In this document: positions 52,884-60,676 of the stretch, one piece after another | Numbering within the stretch: the stretch's first letter is position 1 | How the letters are laid out: each line of letters begins with the position of its first letter | Assembly: GCA_050187415.1 (NCBI GenBank) | Contig: JBFWXN010000002.1 | Coordinates: forward strand, 83,554-147,553 | Direction of reading: 5' to 3' | Length of the DNA: 64,000 nt | Source of the DNA: Ga0077555 sp050187415 | GTDB lineage: Bacteria; Pseudomonadota; Alphaproteobacteria; Rhizobiales; Hyphomicrobiaceae | Notes under the pieces: generated by a model | Seen by the model: only the letters and a program-made list of their open reading frames with translations | Told to the model about the DNA's origin: nothing | Databases searched by the model: none | Position numbers and translations under genes: made by a program

Positions 52884-53047
52884 TCGCATTGGCCTTTCCG
52901 GCGGCGTTGCGGGTCTGGCGTGATTCGCGGCATAACCGGCCATCACACGGGCAAACCCAGCGGACGCAAGTCCTTCATTAGAAAGAGATTACGTTCTCCC
53001 TCCTGCGGGAGCGCGACGTCGTCCATCGACCGTTCAAGCATTTCCGG

Positions 53048-53068
53048 AACCTAGTCACGAGGTTCCGC
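53048..53068. repeat. Inverted repeat in the rpoN-ptsN gap
   Basis: GGAACCT (53048-53054) and AGGTTCC (53062-53068) are exact complements with a seven-base loop. No T-run follows on the minus strand, so a terminator is not indicated. A TTGACA box on the minus strand lies at 53114-53109 just upstream. The repeat may be an operator or a stem-loop in the ptsN leader. Confidence 0.5.
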
Positions 53069-53116
53069 TGAGTCAAACCTGGAATTCCGACTTCCCTGCC
53101 TTGTTTTTGTCAAGGT

Positions 53117-54643
53117 TCACGCTACGGCCTGGCACTGCATCCGCTTCTCGCGGCGGCGCTGCACCGAGGAGGGAATACGCATGCTTTCTCTATACTTAGC
53201 CACCGTGCGTCGCGCGATATCGACGCCTTCCTTGCCGAGCATTTCGACGAGCTTGTCGTCAGACAAAATATCGTCCGCGCTCTCTGCGTCGATCAGGGAC
53301 TTGATCCGATGGCGGACGGCCTCGGATGAATGCGCCTCTCCCTCACCCGCGGACGCAATGGCTGACGAAAAGAAGTACTTTAGCTCGAAAATGCCTCGCG
53401 GCGTCGAGATGTACTTATTCGAAGTGACGCGGCTGACGGTCGATTCGTGCATCTTGATCGCATCGGCGACGGTTTTGAGAACGAGTGGTCTCAAATACTG
53501 GACGCCATAGACGAGAAACCGATCCTGCTGCCGGACGATCTCTTCCGCCACCCGCAGGATCGTGCGCGCCCGTTGGTCGAGACTCTTCACCAGCCAGTTG
53601 GCATTCTGCAAACATTCGACGAGAAAATCTTTGTCCTGGGCCCTGTTCGCCGTCCGATGCACTCGCGTGTAATAGACCCGATTGACCAGCACACGCGGCA
53701 ACGTATCGCTGTTGAGCTCGACGATCCAACTCCCGTCGCTGCCCATTCTGACGTGCACGTCGGGCACGACAGGTTCGATATCGACCGTGCCGAAGCCGAG
53801 CCCGGGCTTGGGGTTGAGACTGCGAACCTCGGCGATCATATCCGAGAGATCCTCGGCATCGGCACCGACGGCCTTGCGAAGCGCCGCCAGATTGCGCGCC
53901 CCGAGCAGCGGCAGGTGATCGAGAAAGGACGCCATCATTGGATCGAAGCGCCCCCGGTCCTTGAGCTGAAGGGCAAGGCACTCCTTGAGGTCCCGTGCCA
54001 TGACGCCGGCCGGGTCGAATGTTTGGATCACGCCGAGCACGCGCTCGGCATGCTCGATGCCGACGCCGAGCTTCGCAGCGACCTCGACCAAGTCGGCCCG
54101 GAGATAGCCTGCCTCGTCCACCTGATCGATAAGATACCTGCCGATCAGCCGGTCTCCTGGATCTGCAAATGCAAGCCCGAGCTGCGCCTCGAGGTGATTC
54201 CTCAATGATGGCTTCTCGGTTGCGTAATCGTCGATGCTGACGTCATCGCGCCCGTCGAACGACGCGCGGCCGCGGTCCGACGATCCGGTCCGCTGACCCA
54301 GCTGGAGGCTCGGCCCGAGATCGTTAGCGTCAGAGTCGGGAAAGGTGTCTGCGACCTCGCTGTCGAGCTCGCGCGTCGGCGCGTCGCCGACGGCCTCGAA
54401 GTCTATGCCTCCGTCGCTTTCGCCGGCGCCTGTGGCCGCAACCGCTTCACGTTCGTCCAAAGCCGGTCGCTCAGGCTGCAATTCCGCGTCCCTCTCGAGC
54501 AGAGGATTGCGCTCCAGCTCGGTCTCGACATAGGCGCTCAACTCGAGGTTCGACAATTGGAGGAGGCGGATCGCCTGCTGCAATTGCGGCGTCATGACGA
54601 GCTGTTGGCTCTGTCTGAGCTCTAGCTTCGTCGTAATCGCCAT
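53117..54643 (-). CDS. rpoN: RNA polymerase sigma-54 factor
   Basis: A 508-residue sigma-54. Region I is the glutamine/leucine-rich start KLELRQSQQLVMTPQLQQAIRLLQL. An acidic region II spans about 55-125. The core-binding domain follows (ADLVEVAAKLGVGIEHAERVLGVIQTFDPAGVMARDLKECL), and the C-terminus has the helix-turn-helix (MHESTVSRVTSNKY) and the RpoN box ARRTVAKYRE. It directs transcription from -24/-12 promoters with enhancer-binding ATPases, for example in nitrogen metabolism. The gene follows lptB by 60 bases, the common alphaproteobacterial order. Confidence 0.97.
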   Translation of the reverse strand: MAITTKLELRQSQQLVMTPQLQQAIRLLQLSNLELSAYVETELERNPLLERDAELQPERPALDEREAVAATGAGESDGGIDFEAVGDAPTRELDSEVADTFPDSDANDLGPSLQLGQRTGSSDRGRASFDGRDDVSIDDYATEKPSLRNHLEAQLGLAFADPGDRLIGRYLIDQVDEAGYLRADLVEVAAKLGVGIEHAERVLGVIQTFDPAGVMARDLKECLALQLKDRGRFDPMMASFLDHLPLLGARNLAALRKAVGADAEDLSDMIAEVRSLNPKPGLGFGTVDIEPVVPDVHVRMGSDGSWIVELNSDTLPRVLVNRVYYTRVHRTANRAQDKDFLVECLQNANWLVKSLDQRARTILRVAEEIVRQQDRFLVYGVQYLRPLVLKTVADAIKMHESTVSRVTSNKYISTPRGIFELKYFFSSAIASAGEGEAHSSEAVRHRIKSLIDAESADDILSDDKLVEMLGKEGVDIARRTVAKYRESMRIPSSVQRRREKRMQCQAVA

Positions 54644-54703
54644 AGTCGACCCTCACCCCATCTCCGCTCGATGCCGCGCCGCCAGATTGATAGCCGATCT
54701 GAA

Positions 54704-55447
54704 TTAACTGAACATGTCTCCGAGGTAGACTCGTCGCACATCCTCGTTGGCAATGATTTCCGAAGGGCTACCTTGTGTCAGAACCTGACCCTCGGCGATG
54801 ACATACGCCCGATCGACCAGAGACAGGGTTTCGCGAACGTTATGATCCGTAATCAAAACGCCGAGGCCGCGTTGCTTGAGGTGGCGAACGAGTTGCTGAA
54901 TGTCGCCGACGGCGATCGGATCGATGCCCGCGAACGGCTCGTCGAGTAGCATATACGACGGCCGGGACGCCAACGCCCTCGCAATTTCGCACCGCCGCCG
55001 TTCGCCGCCGGACAACGCGATCGACGGGCTTTTCCTGAGTCGCGTAATATTGAATTCATCGAGCAGGCTGTCGAGTTGCTCGCGCCGCTTCTTCCGGTTG
55101 GGCTCGACCAGCTCGAGGATGGCCATGATGTTTTGCTCGACCGTCAGTCCGCGAAAGATCGATGCCTCTTGCGGCAGATACCCGATGCCGAGGCGCGCGC
55201 GCCGATACATCGGCAGCCGGGTCACATCCCGACCGTCAATGGTGATCCGGCCCGAGTCGGCAGGCACGAGACCCGTGATCATGTAGAAGACCGTGGTTTT
55301 GCCGGCGCCATTCGGACCGAGCAGGCCGACGACCTCGCCACGCGCTACGGAAACACTCACGCCTTTCACAACCTTGCGTTTGCCGTAGCTCTTCTGCACG
55401 CCTTCGCCCGTCAGCCAACCTTCGCCGCCCGGGTGCGCCGCAGGCAT
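54704..55447 (-). CDS. lptB: LPS export ABC transporter ATPase
   Basis: A 247-residue ATPase energising LPS extraction by LptFG. Motifs are Walker A GLLGPNGAGKTTVFY, the Q-loop GIGYLPQEASIFRGLTVEQN, signature LSGGERRRCEIARAL, Walker B MLLDEPFAGIDPIA and the H-loop ITDHNVRET. I use the ATG at 55447 (MPAAHPGGEG), four bases after GGGAG and giving the usual length; an ATG at 55552 would add 35 Arg/Pro-rich residues and has a weaker ribosome site. It lies between the lptC-A-A fusion and rpoN on the same strand, separated from the fusion by an attenuator-like hairpin. Confidence 0.95.
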   Translation of the reverse strand: MPAAHPGGEGWLTGEGVQKSYGKRKVVKGVSVSVARGEVVGLLGPNGAGKTTVFYMITGLVPADSGRITIDGRDVTRLPMYRRARLGIGYLPQEASIFRGLTVEQNIMAILELVEPNRKKRREQLDSLLDEFNITRLRKSPSIALSGGERRRCEIARALASRPSYMLLDEPFAGIDPIAVGDIQQLVRHLKQRGLGVLITDHNVRETLSLVDRAYVIAEGQVLTQGSPSEIIANEDVRRVYLGDMFS

Positions 55448-55567
55448 GTACGCTCCCGCATCCGCGCGTTCCGAAGGCGGGCGGGCGGGCCGACGGAGCG
55501 GCTCGCCTCCCGCCAGGGCCCGACGCGCTCTCGGAAACAGGGTGAATGCCATTTAGTCCGAATTCCC

Positions 55568-55605
55568 AAAAACGCGACCGCCCCGAAGGGGCGCCGCTCC
55601 GTCGC
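55568..55605 (-). terminator. Hairpin with T-run between the lpt fusion gene and lptB
   Basis: On the minus strand an outer stem GCGAC/GTCGC (55605-55601 with 55578-55574) encloses an inner stem CGCCCC-ttc-GGGGCG (55593-55579), followed by GTTTTT (T-run at 55572-55568). This is the form of an intrinsic terminator or attenuator. It lies 26 bases after the fusion gene stop and 120 bases before the preferred lptB start. Confidence 0.7.
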
Positions 55606-55630
55606 ATTAATCAGAATTGGGGCGTTGTGA

Positions 55631-57715
55631 TCAAGGCGCCCCAATGGGCCGAGTGGTGGAACTCCAGGCAGAGCCGGTCGGGCCGGTGGTTGCGCGCCCC
55701 TCCTTGCCGGCACCGTCCTTGGCCCCATGCTTGCCGGCCTGCTCCTTGATCTGATTCGGATAGAAGACAGCCTCGAGCCGGCCGCTCTTGCAGACGGCTC
55801 CTCGAGGACATTCCGGTCGACCGCTGCCCGGCCCGCTCGGCTCGACCGTGGTCGCAAATGCGCCGCTCACCTGCGGCCCGGCCCTTGCCGCCGCCGCGGG
55901 ATCGGGCTCGAAGCGCGTAACGCCACTGCCGAGATCGATCAGCAGACGCATGCCCGGCGGGGCTCTGACCACCTGCTTGCCCTGGGTCACGACCACATTG
56001 CCACCGCCCATCACGATCGTGTTCGCGGCGACGTCGAAATCCGCCCACTCGCCGCTCGCTTTCTGGCCCTCTGACCCCGTGACGACGACACCGCGACGGG
56101 CCTCGATGCGCTTGAGCTGCGATTTGGCGGGCTCGGCATTCGCGGACGGCTCGGCAAGGGCACCGCTGAGGCCCGTGTTTCCTTGATAGAACGCCGTCAA
56201 CTCTTCGGTCTTGACGACGAACGTCCCTTGATTGGCGACCACCTCGCCCGTGTAAATGGCGACGTGCTTGTGATCGTCGATGTCGAGCACCCGCGAGTCG
56301 ACTAGGATCGGTGCATTCGGGTCGGTCTTGAAATTGGCCCCGAGCGCGCCGAATGCACCGGCCTTGTCCTCCGTCGAAGCAGCCTTCGACTTGGCGGACG
56401 ACGGCTTGTCGGATTGATTCTGATAGAGCAGCATCGAGATCCGCCCGGCGGCCCGATCGGCCGAAGCAGGGCTCGCCAGTCTCGCCGTTCCCCCCTTACG
56501 GTCGATCGCCAGCCATTCGCCACGCAAAACATTGCGTCCCTGCGTCACCACCACCGACCCCGTGAGCAGAGCCGTGTCGTTCTTCTGCTCGAGCACGGCC
56601 GTGTCCGCCGTAACGCGGCGCTCTGGTGCCTGCGTCATGACCACGTTTCCGCCGAGCACGATGCGCTCGCTCTCTGCGTCGTAGTCGAGTGTCGTGCTCT
56701 CCGCCCGATCGGCCTTGTTGTTCATCAGCACGCCGCCGCGCGCATGGATCGACTTCAGCTTGGTCGCCTGCGAGCCGTCTCCCGCCTTGTCCGGGGGCGC
56801 CTTGCCGTCACCGAGGCCGGCGCGACCGGCATAGAGGACGTCCAGCTCCGGCGCCGCGAGCGTGGCCTCGCCTTGCCGCGCAACAACATCCTCGCGAAAG
56901 AGTGCCGTCTTCGCGTTGTCGTCGACGTCGAGCTGCCGAGACGTGACGACGACCGGTTCCTTCGAGGTCGTGTCGATGCCGAAAGCCTGCGCATCGCGCT
57001 TTCGTGCTGAGGTTTCATTTCCGCTGGTCGACTTGGCCGGCGCGGTCGGCTTTAGCGTGACCTGGACGGCCTCCCGGAACTGCGCGCGACGCACTTTTGT
57101 GAAAAGTGTCATCGAGTTCGCCCGGATTCGTCCGGTCTCGGTCTCCGCCTTGACTGGCTCGCTGCTGACGACTCGCCCTTCCTTGGCAAACACCGTGGCG
57201 CGCGTCAGCCACGCAGTCATCCCGTTGGTCCCCTTGACATCGATCCGTTCGAAAAGCTCGAGCAAGTCCTTCTTTTGATCGTAAGTGCCCCAGGTCGCGT
57301 TCAGCCGCGTGACGACGCCGCTCGGCTGAATGAGCTCACCGTCGATCTTGTCGAGCTTGATCGGCGCCGACATGCGCAGGTCCGTGACCGCACTCTTGGC
57401 GTGCACCTTGTATTCCGAGCCATCCTTGCCGAAGCCGCTGTAGCGCGGATCGGCCATCGTGAGGTTGGTCGGATCTATGGTCACCTTGCCGGCAGTGACA
57501 TTGCTGTTTTTCAAGGCCGACCTTACGGCCAGGGTCGCACCGTAATAGCCGAGGCACACAATGGCGATCGACGGCAGCAGCAGCTTCAAGCCTTTGACGA
57601 GAACGGTATGTCGTCGCGCGCGCCGAAACGCACGCTCGCGCTCCTGATCGTTCACGCTGATGTCGATCGGAGCAATCCGCCGACTGCCCGCCCGTGTCGT
57701 CGTCTCGGCTCGCAT
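55631..57715 (-). CDS. LptC-LptA-LptA fusion protein (LPS transport periplasmic bridge)
   Basis: A 694-residue protein. Residues 43-63 are one membrane helix (LKLLLPSIAIVCLGYYGATLA) after a basic cytoplasmic tail. Residues 64-225 are LptC-like (DPRYSGFGKDGSEYKVHAKSA, then GTYDQKKDLLELFERIDVK). Two OstA/LptA modules follow at about 250-430 and 470-605. Each opens with a related strand pair, VVTSRQLDVDDNAKTALF and LVDSRVLDIDDHKHVAIY, and each has GNVVMTQ or GNVVVTQGK repeats. The C-terminal 85 residues are Gly/Lys-rich with two cysteines. LptC and LptA normally are separate proteins of about 200 residues. I start at the ATG at 57715; a GTG at 57778 would add 21 residues. Next on the strand is lptB. 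Confidence 0.85.
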   Translation of the reverse strand: MRAETTTRAGSRRIAPIDISVNDQERERAFRRARRHTVLVKGLKLLLPSIAIVCLGYYGATLAVRSALKNSNVTAGKVTIDPTNLTMADPRYSGFGKDGSEYKVHAKSAVTDLRMSAPIKLDKIDGELIQPSGVVTRLNATWGTYDQKKDLLELFERIDVKGTNGMTAWLTRATVFAKEGRVVSSEPVKAETETGRIRANSMTLFTKVRRAQFREAVQVTLKPTAPAKSTSGNETSARKRDAQAFGIDTTSKEPVVVTSRQLDVDDNAKTALFREDVVARQGEATLAAPELDVLYAGRAGLGDGKAPPDKAGDGSQATKLKSIHARGGVLMNNKADRAESTTLDYDAESERIVLGGNVVMTQAPERRVTADTAVLEQKNDTALLTGSVVVTQGRNVLRGEWLAIDRKGGTARLASPASADRAAGRISMLLYQNQSDKPSSAKSKAASTEDKAGAFGALGANFKTDPNAPILVDSRVLDIDDHKHVAIYTGEVVANQGTFVVKTEELTAFYQGNTGLSGALAEPSANAEPAKSQLKRIEARRGVVVTGSEGQKASGEWADFDVAANTIVMGGGNVVVTQGKQVVRAPPGMRLLIDLGSGVTRFEPDPAAAARAGPQVSGAFATTVEPSGPGSGRPECPRGAVCKSGRLEAVFYPNQIKEQAGKHGAKDGAGKEGRATTGPTGSAWSSTTRPIGAP

Positions 57716-57855
57716 GCCCCATCCAATGGCTCGGGCTCGCACCGGAAATCCCGGCTGCAAGCCCGCCAAGCATTTCACATGGCCTGGAAATTAGGAGATA
57801 TTGGGACGCCCAGGCGTCACACCCCCCTACTTTCGCACACGTTTCTTATCGTCCC

Positions 57856-58476
57856 TCAATGCGCGAACACATCCATATCCTCGAAACCGCTCAAATCCAG
57901 CTCGGCCCGGCGAGGCAGGTAGCGGAATGCGGCCTCCGCCATGTGAAGGCGGCCCGACCTCGCGAGCATGGCCTCGAGCCGCGACTTGATCGCGTGCAGA
58001 TAAAGAACATCGGAAGCCGCATAGGCAAGCTGCTGCTGCGTCAGATCGGCAGCCGCCCAATCCGAGCTTTGCTGCTGCTTCGAGAGATCGACGCCGATCA
58101 GCTCCGAGCATAGGTCCTTGAGGCCGTGTCGGTCGGTGTACGTACGCGCCAGCTTCGAGGCGATCTTCGTGCACCAGACCGGCGTGGTCTCGACGCCCAG
58201 CCAGCGTTGCATCATGGCAATGTCGAACCGGCCGAAATGAAAGATCTTCAGAACAGCTGGATCGACGAGCAGCGCTTTCAGATTGGGCGCCGACCAGTCG
58301 TCACCATCAAGCTGGACGAGATGGGCTTCGTTATTGCCTGACGAAAGCTGCACGAGGCACAGCCGATCACGGTTCGGCTTCAGCCCCAGCGTCTCCGTAT
58401 CGATCGCGACCGAGCTGCCAAACGACAGCCCAGCCGGCAGATCGCCTTGGTAAAGCTTGATACGGGGGCTGTTCAT
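57856..58476 (-). CDS. rnd: Ribonuclease D (short form, no HRDC domain)
   Basis: A 206-residue DEDD 3'-5' exonuclease. Exo motifs are AIDTETLGLKPNRDRL (Asp and Glu of motif I), HFGRFDIAMMQRWLG (motif II) and YAASDVLYLHAIK (motif III, DEDDy tyrosine). Only the exonuclease domain is present, while E. coli RNase D has extra HRDC domains; the short version is common in alphaproteobacteria and precedes the lptC/A genes there too. It trims tRNA and other small RNA 3' ends. The ATG at 58476 gives MNSPRIKLYQGDLPAG; the open frame upstream is a shadow of the SDR gene. Confidence 0.93.
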   Translation of the reverse strand: MNSPRIKLYQGDLPAGLSFGSSVAIDTETLGLKPNRDRLCLVQLSSGNNEAHLVQLDGDDWSAPNLKALLVDPAVLKIFHFGRFDIAMMQRWLGVETTPVWCTKIASKLARTYTDRHGLKDLCSELIGVDLSKQQQSSDWAAADLTQQQLAYAASDVLYLHAIKSRLEAMLARSGRLHMAEAAFRYLPRRAELDLSGFEDMDVFAH

Positions 58477-58610
58477 GCGTCCGCTCCTGAGTGGGCCGCG
58501 TGGGCCGTGTGCCGAATCTCGCGGCACCATGAGCTTCAGCCGTCTCCGCTGCAAGCCCGCCCAAGCGTTCGGTCGGCACTCCTGCACGCCTGCCGCCCCG
58601 CGCCCTTCGC

Positions 58611-59471
58611 TCACAGACGAAACCAGGGTGGCCGCCCCGTCGGCCAGGGGTCGCCCCAAAGCTGCTGGCCGCCGTCGACCGTCAGAACCTCGCCGGTGAT
58701 GAACTTGGCCGACCGGGCGGCGAGAAACACACAGGCCTCCGCCACGTCCCACGCGTCGCCCACCCGCTTCATGGGGTTGGCTTCCTTGTATGTCGCTGCG
58801 CCTTCTGGCGGATAATGTGCAAAGCCGGAGGTCTCGAGGCATCCGGGAGCTACGCAGTTGATCCGGATGCCATGCGGCGCCCACTCGACCGCAACGGTTT
58901 TCGAGGCATAGGTGACACCCGCGCGCGCCGCCGCCGTATGAGCGATTCCAGGCATCCCGCGCCAGAAATCCGCGACGATGTTGACGATCACGCCCGGCGC
59001 CTTGCGATCGATCCACTCCCGCGCCGCCGACTGCATCATGTACCAGGTACCGTTGAGATTGTTGTCGATGACGGCGTTCCAGCCCTTCGGCTTGAAGTCG
59101 ATTGCGGCTTGCGGGAATTGTCCACCGGCGTTGTTGACGAGCACGTCGAGCTGCCCATGAGCCTCCCAAACAGCGGCGATGAAGGCCTGATCAGCGTCCG
59201 GATCGCGAATATTGAACAGGTGGTGCGAAACCTTGCCGCCGAAACCCTCGAGAAAGGTCCTCGCCGCCGTCACGCGAGCCTCGTTCCGTCCCGTGATCGC
59301 CAGGTCGGCGCCGAGGCGCGCGAACAGCGTGGCGATCGCCAGCCCGAAGCCCGATCCGGCTCCGGTCACGATCACCGTTTGCCCCTTGAACAGGTCCGGA
59401 CGATAGACTGTCGGCTGCTCCGCCAGCTCCTCGTTCGTAAAACCGAAATGATCGGCGCCTTCGATGGCCAT
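58611..59471 (-). CDS. SDR family reductase, 2,4-dienoyl/trans-2-enoyl-CoA reductase type
   Basis: A 286-residue SDR. The cofactor loop is TVIVTGAGSGFGLAIATLF and the structural block VLVNNAGGQFPQ. In place of Tyr-xxx-Lys it has IAHTAAARAGVTYASKTVAVEWA, the HxxAARAGV...K arrangement seen in DECR and peroxisomal trans-2-enoyl-CoA reductase, where the tyrosine is shifted. The C-terminus TGEVLTVDGGQQLWGDPWPTG is also typical. It would use NADPH to reduce unsaturated acyl-CoA. The start MAIEGADHFGF (59471) or MGTHAM (59486) are both possible. It lies upstream of rnd, 134 bases apart. Confidence 0.9.
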   Translation of the reverse strand: MAIEGADHFGFTNEELAEQPTVYRPDLFKGQTVIVTGAGSGFGLAIATLFARLGADLAITGRNEARVTAARTFLEGFGGKVSHHLFNIRDPDADQAFIAAVWEAHGQLDVLVNNAGGQFPQAAIDFKPKGWNAVIDNNLNGTWYMMQSAAREWIDRKAPGVIVNIVADFWRGMPGIAHTAAARAGVTYASKTVAVEWAPHGIRINCVAPGCLETSGFAHYPPEGAATYKEANPMKRVGDAWDVAEACVFLAARSAKFITGEVLTVDGGQQLWGDPWPTGRPPWFRL

Positions 59472-59738
59472 GGCGTGCGTTCCCAATTCGTCGGGTCCAA
59501 CTCATCGAACTCAAAGTCATCTGGGCCGATCGTCGGACGCCCCGTTTGGCCGCCCGATGTCCGCGACAATAGCAGCGCGTTTGGGTCTGTGAAGCGCGCC
59601 CTCGAACGTCACTTGCAACCGACGCTGAACCCGAGCACCCTCGTGGCCGATACCATGAGCCGCCGCCGTCCGATGCCTCCGGCAAGTCCGTCGAGCTGAG
59701 TTCGAACCAGCCGCCAGGCAAGTCAACGGGACCCGATC

Positions 59739-60560
59739 ATGCCCATCTCTCTTTCTCTGATAACGGACGAGGTCTCCCCCGTGCTCGGCGAGGGGCTGCG
59801 CATGGCCGCAGAGGAGGGACTGGCCAAGGTCGATGTGCGCTCGATCGGCGGCATCAATTTCATGTCGCTGGACGAGAGCGCGCAGCGCGCAGTCGCCCGT
59901 GAGATCCGCGACGCCGGCTTGAGCGTGGGCACCCTGGCGACACCCCTGTTGAAATGGCCCGCTCCCGGTCGCTCGGCCGACGACGTTGGAGACCAGTTCG
60001 GCTTCGACATGCGAGGGCGCACGCATGACGAATTGTACGAAGACGCTTTCCGGTGTGCGGAAATTCTCGGTGCTCGCGACCTGCGCATCTTCTCGCTTCT
60101 GACATACGACGGCTTCGCGCTCGACGCGCTCGATCGCGATTACGGCAAACTGCTGCACCTTGCCGAGCAGCGCGACATGACGCTTCACGTCGAAAACGAG
60201 CCGGTCTGCAATATCTCGACGGTCGCCGATCTGGTCCCCGCCATGCAGCGCTGGGCCCATCCGCGTCTGCGCGCCTTGCTCGACATTCCGAACGCCTGGC
60301 GCCGCCGACGCCCCTCCGAGGCCGACCTCGAGGCCGTCACGCCGTTCGTGTCGCAGCTCCACTTCAAGGATTGGAGCGACGCTGAAAACCGACGGGTGGC
60401 CTTGGGCGAAGGCAACATTCCGTTCCGGAGGCTGCTGGGCCCGGTCTATGCCGCCGCCCGCGAGCGGGACGTCACTTTCGTCGTCGAAACGCACATGCCA
60501 TCCGAACCGGCCGCCGGGACGCTTCGCTCGCTGCGGGCGCTCAAGCTCTTGGCCGCGTGA
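59739..60560 (+). CDS. Sugar phosphate isomerase/epimerase family TIM-barrel protein
   Basis: A 273-residue AP_endonuc_2/xylose-isomerase-like barrel. It begins ISLSLITDEVSPVLGEGLRMAAEEGLAKVDVR, with the metal-site residues in MTLHVENEPVC (Glu), LLDIPNAW (Asp), SQLHFKDW (His) and VVETHMPSEP (Glu) following the usual order. Members isomerise sugars or related keto acids, and several act in inositol or sugar-acid catabolism; the substrate is not known. The gene is divergent from the SDR gene with a 267-base gap, and 116 bases before transketolase. Confidence 0.85.
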   Translation: MPISLSLITDEVSPVLGEGLRMAAEEGLAKVDVRSIGGINFMSLDESAQRAVAREIRDAGLSVGTLATPLLKWPAPGRSADDVGDQFGFDMRGRTHDELYEDAFRCAEILGARDLRIFSLLTYDGFALDALDRDYGKLLHLAEQRDMTLHVENEPVCNISTVADLVPAMQRWAHPRLRALLDIPNAWRRRRPSEADLEAVTPFVSQLHFKDWSDAENRRVALGEGNIPFRRLLGPVYAAARERDVTFVVETHMPSEPAAGTLRSLRALKLLAA

Positions 60561-60676
60561 TCGCGAGCAAAGTCGGACAAACCTCGCGACCCCTGTGGAC
60601 GCAGGCCACCTTGGCCAGTATTGAGTGCCCGAAAGGCCCTCCGGGGCCGCAAGCGGCGCGCCAGAGGATCATAGCG

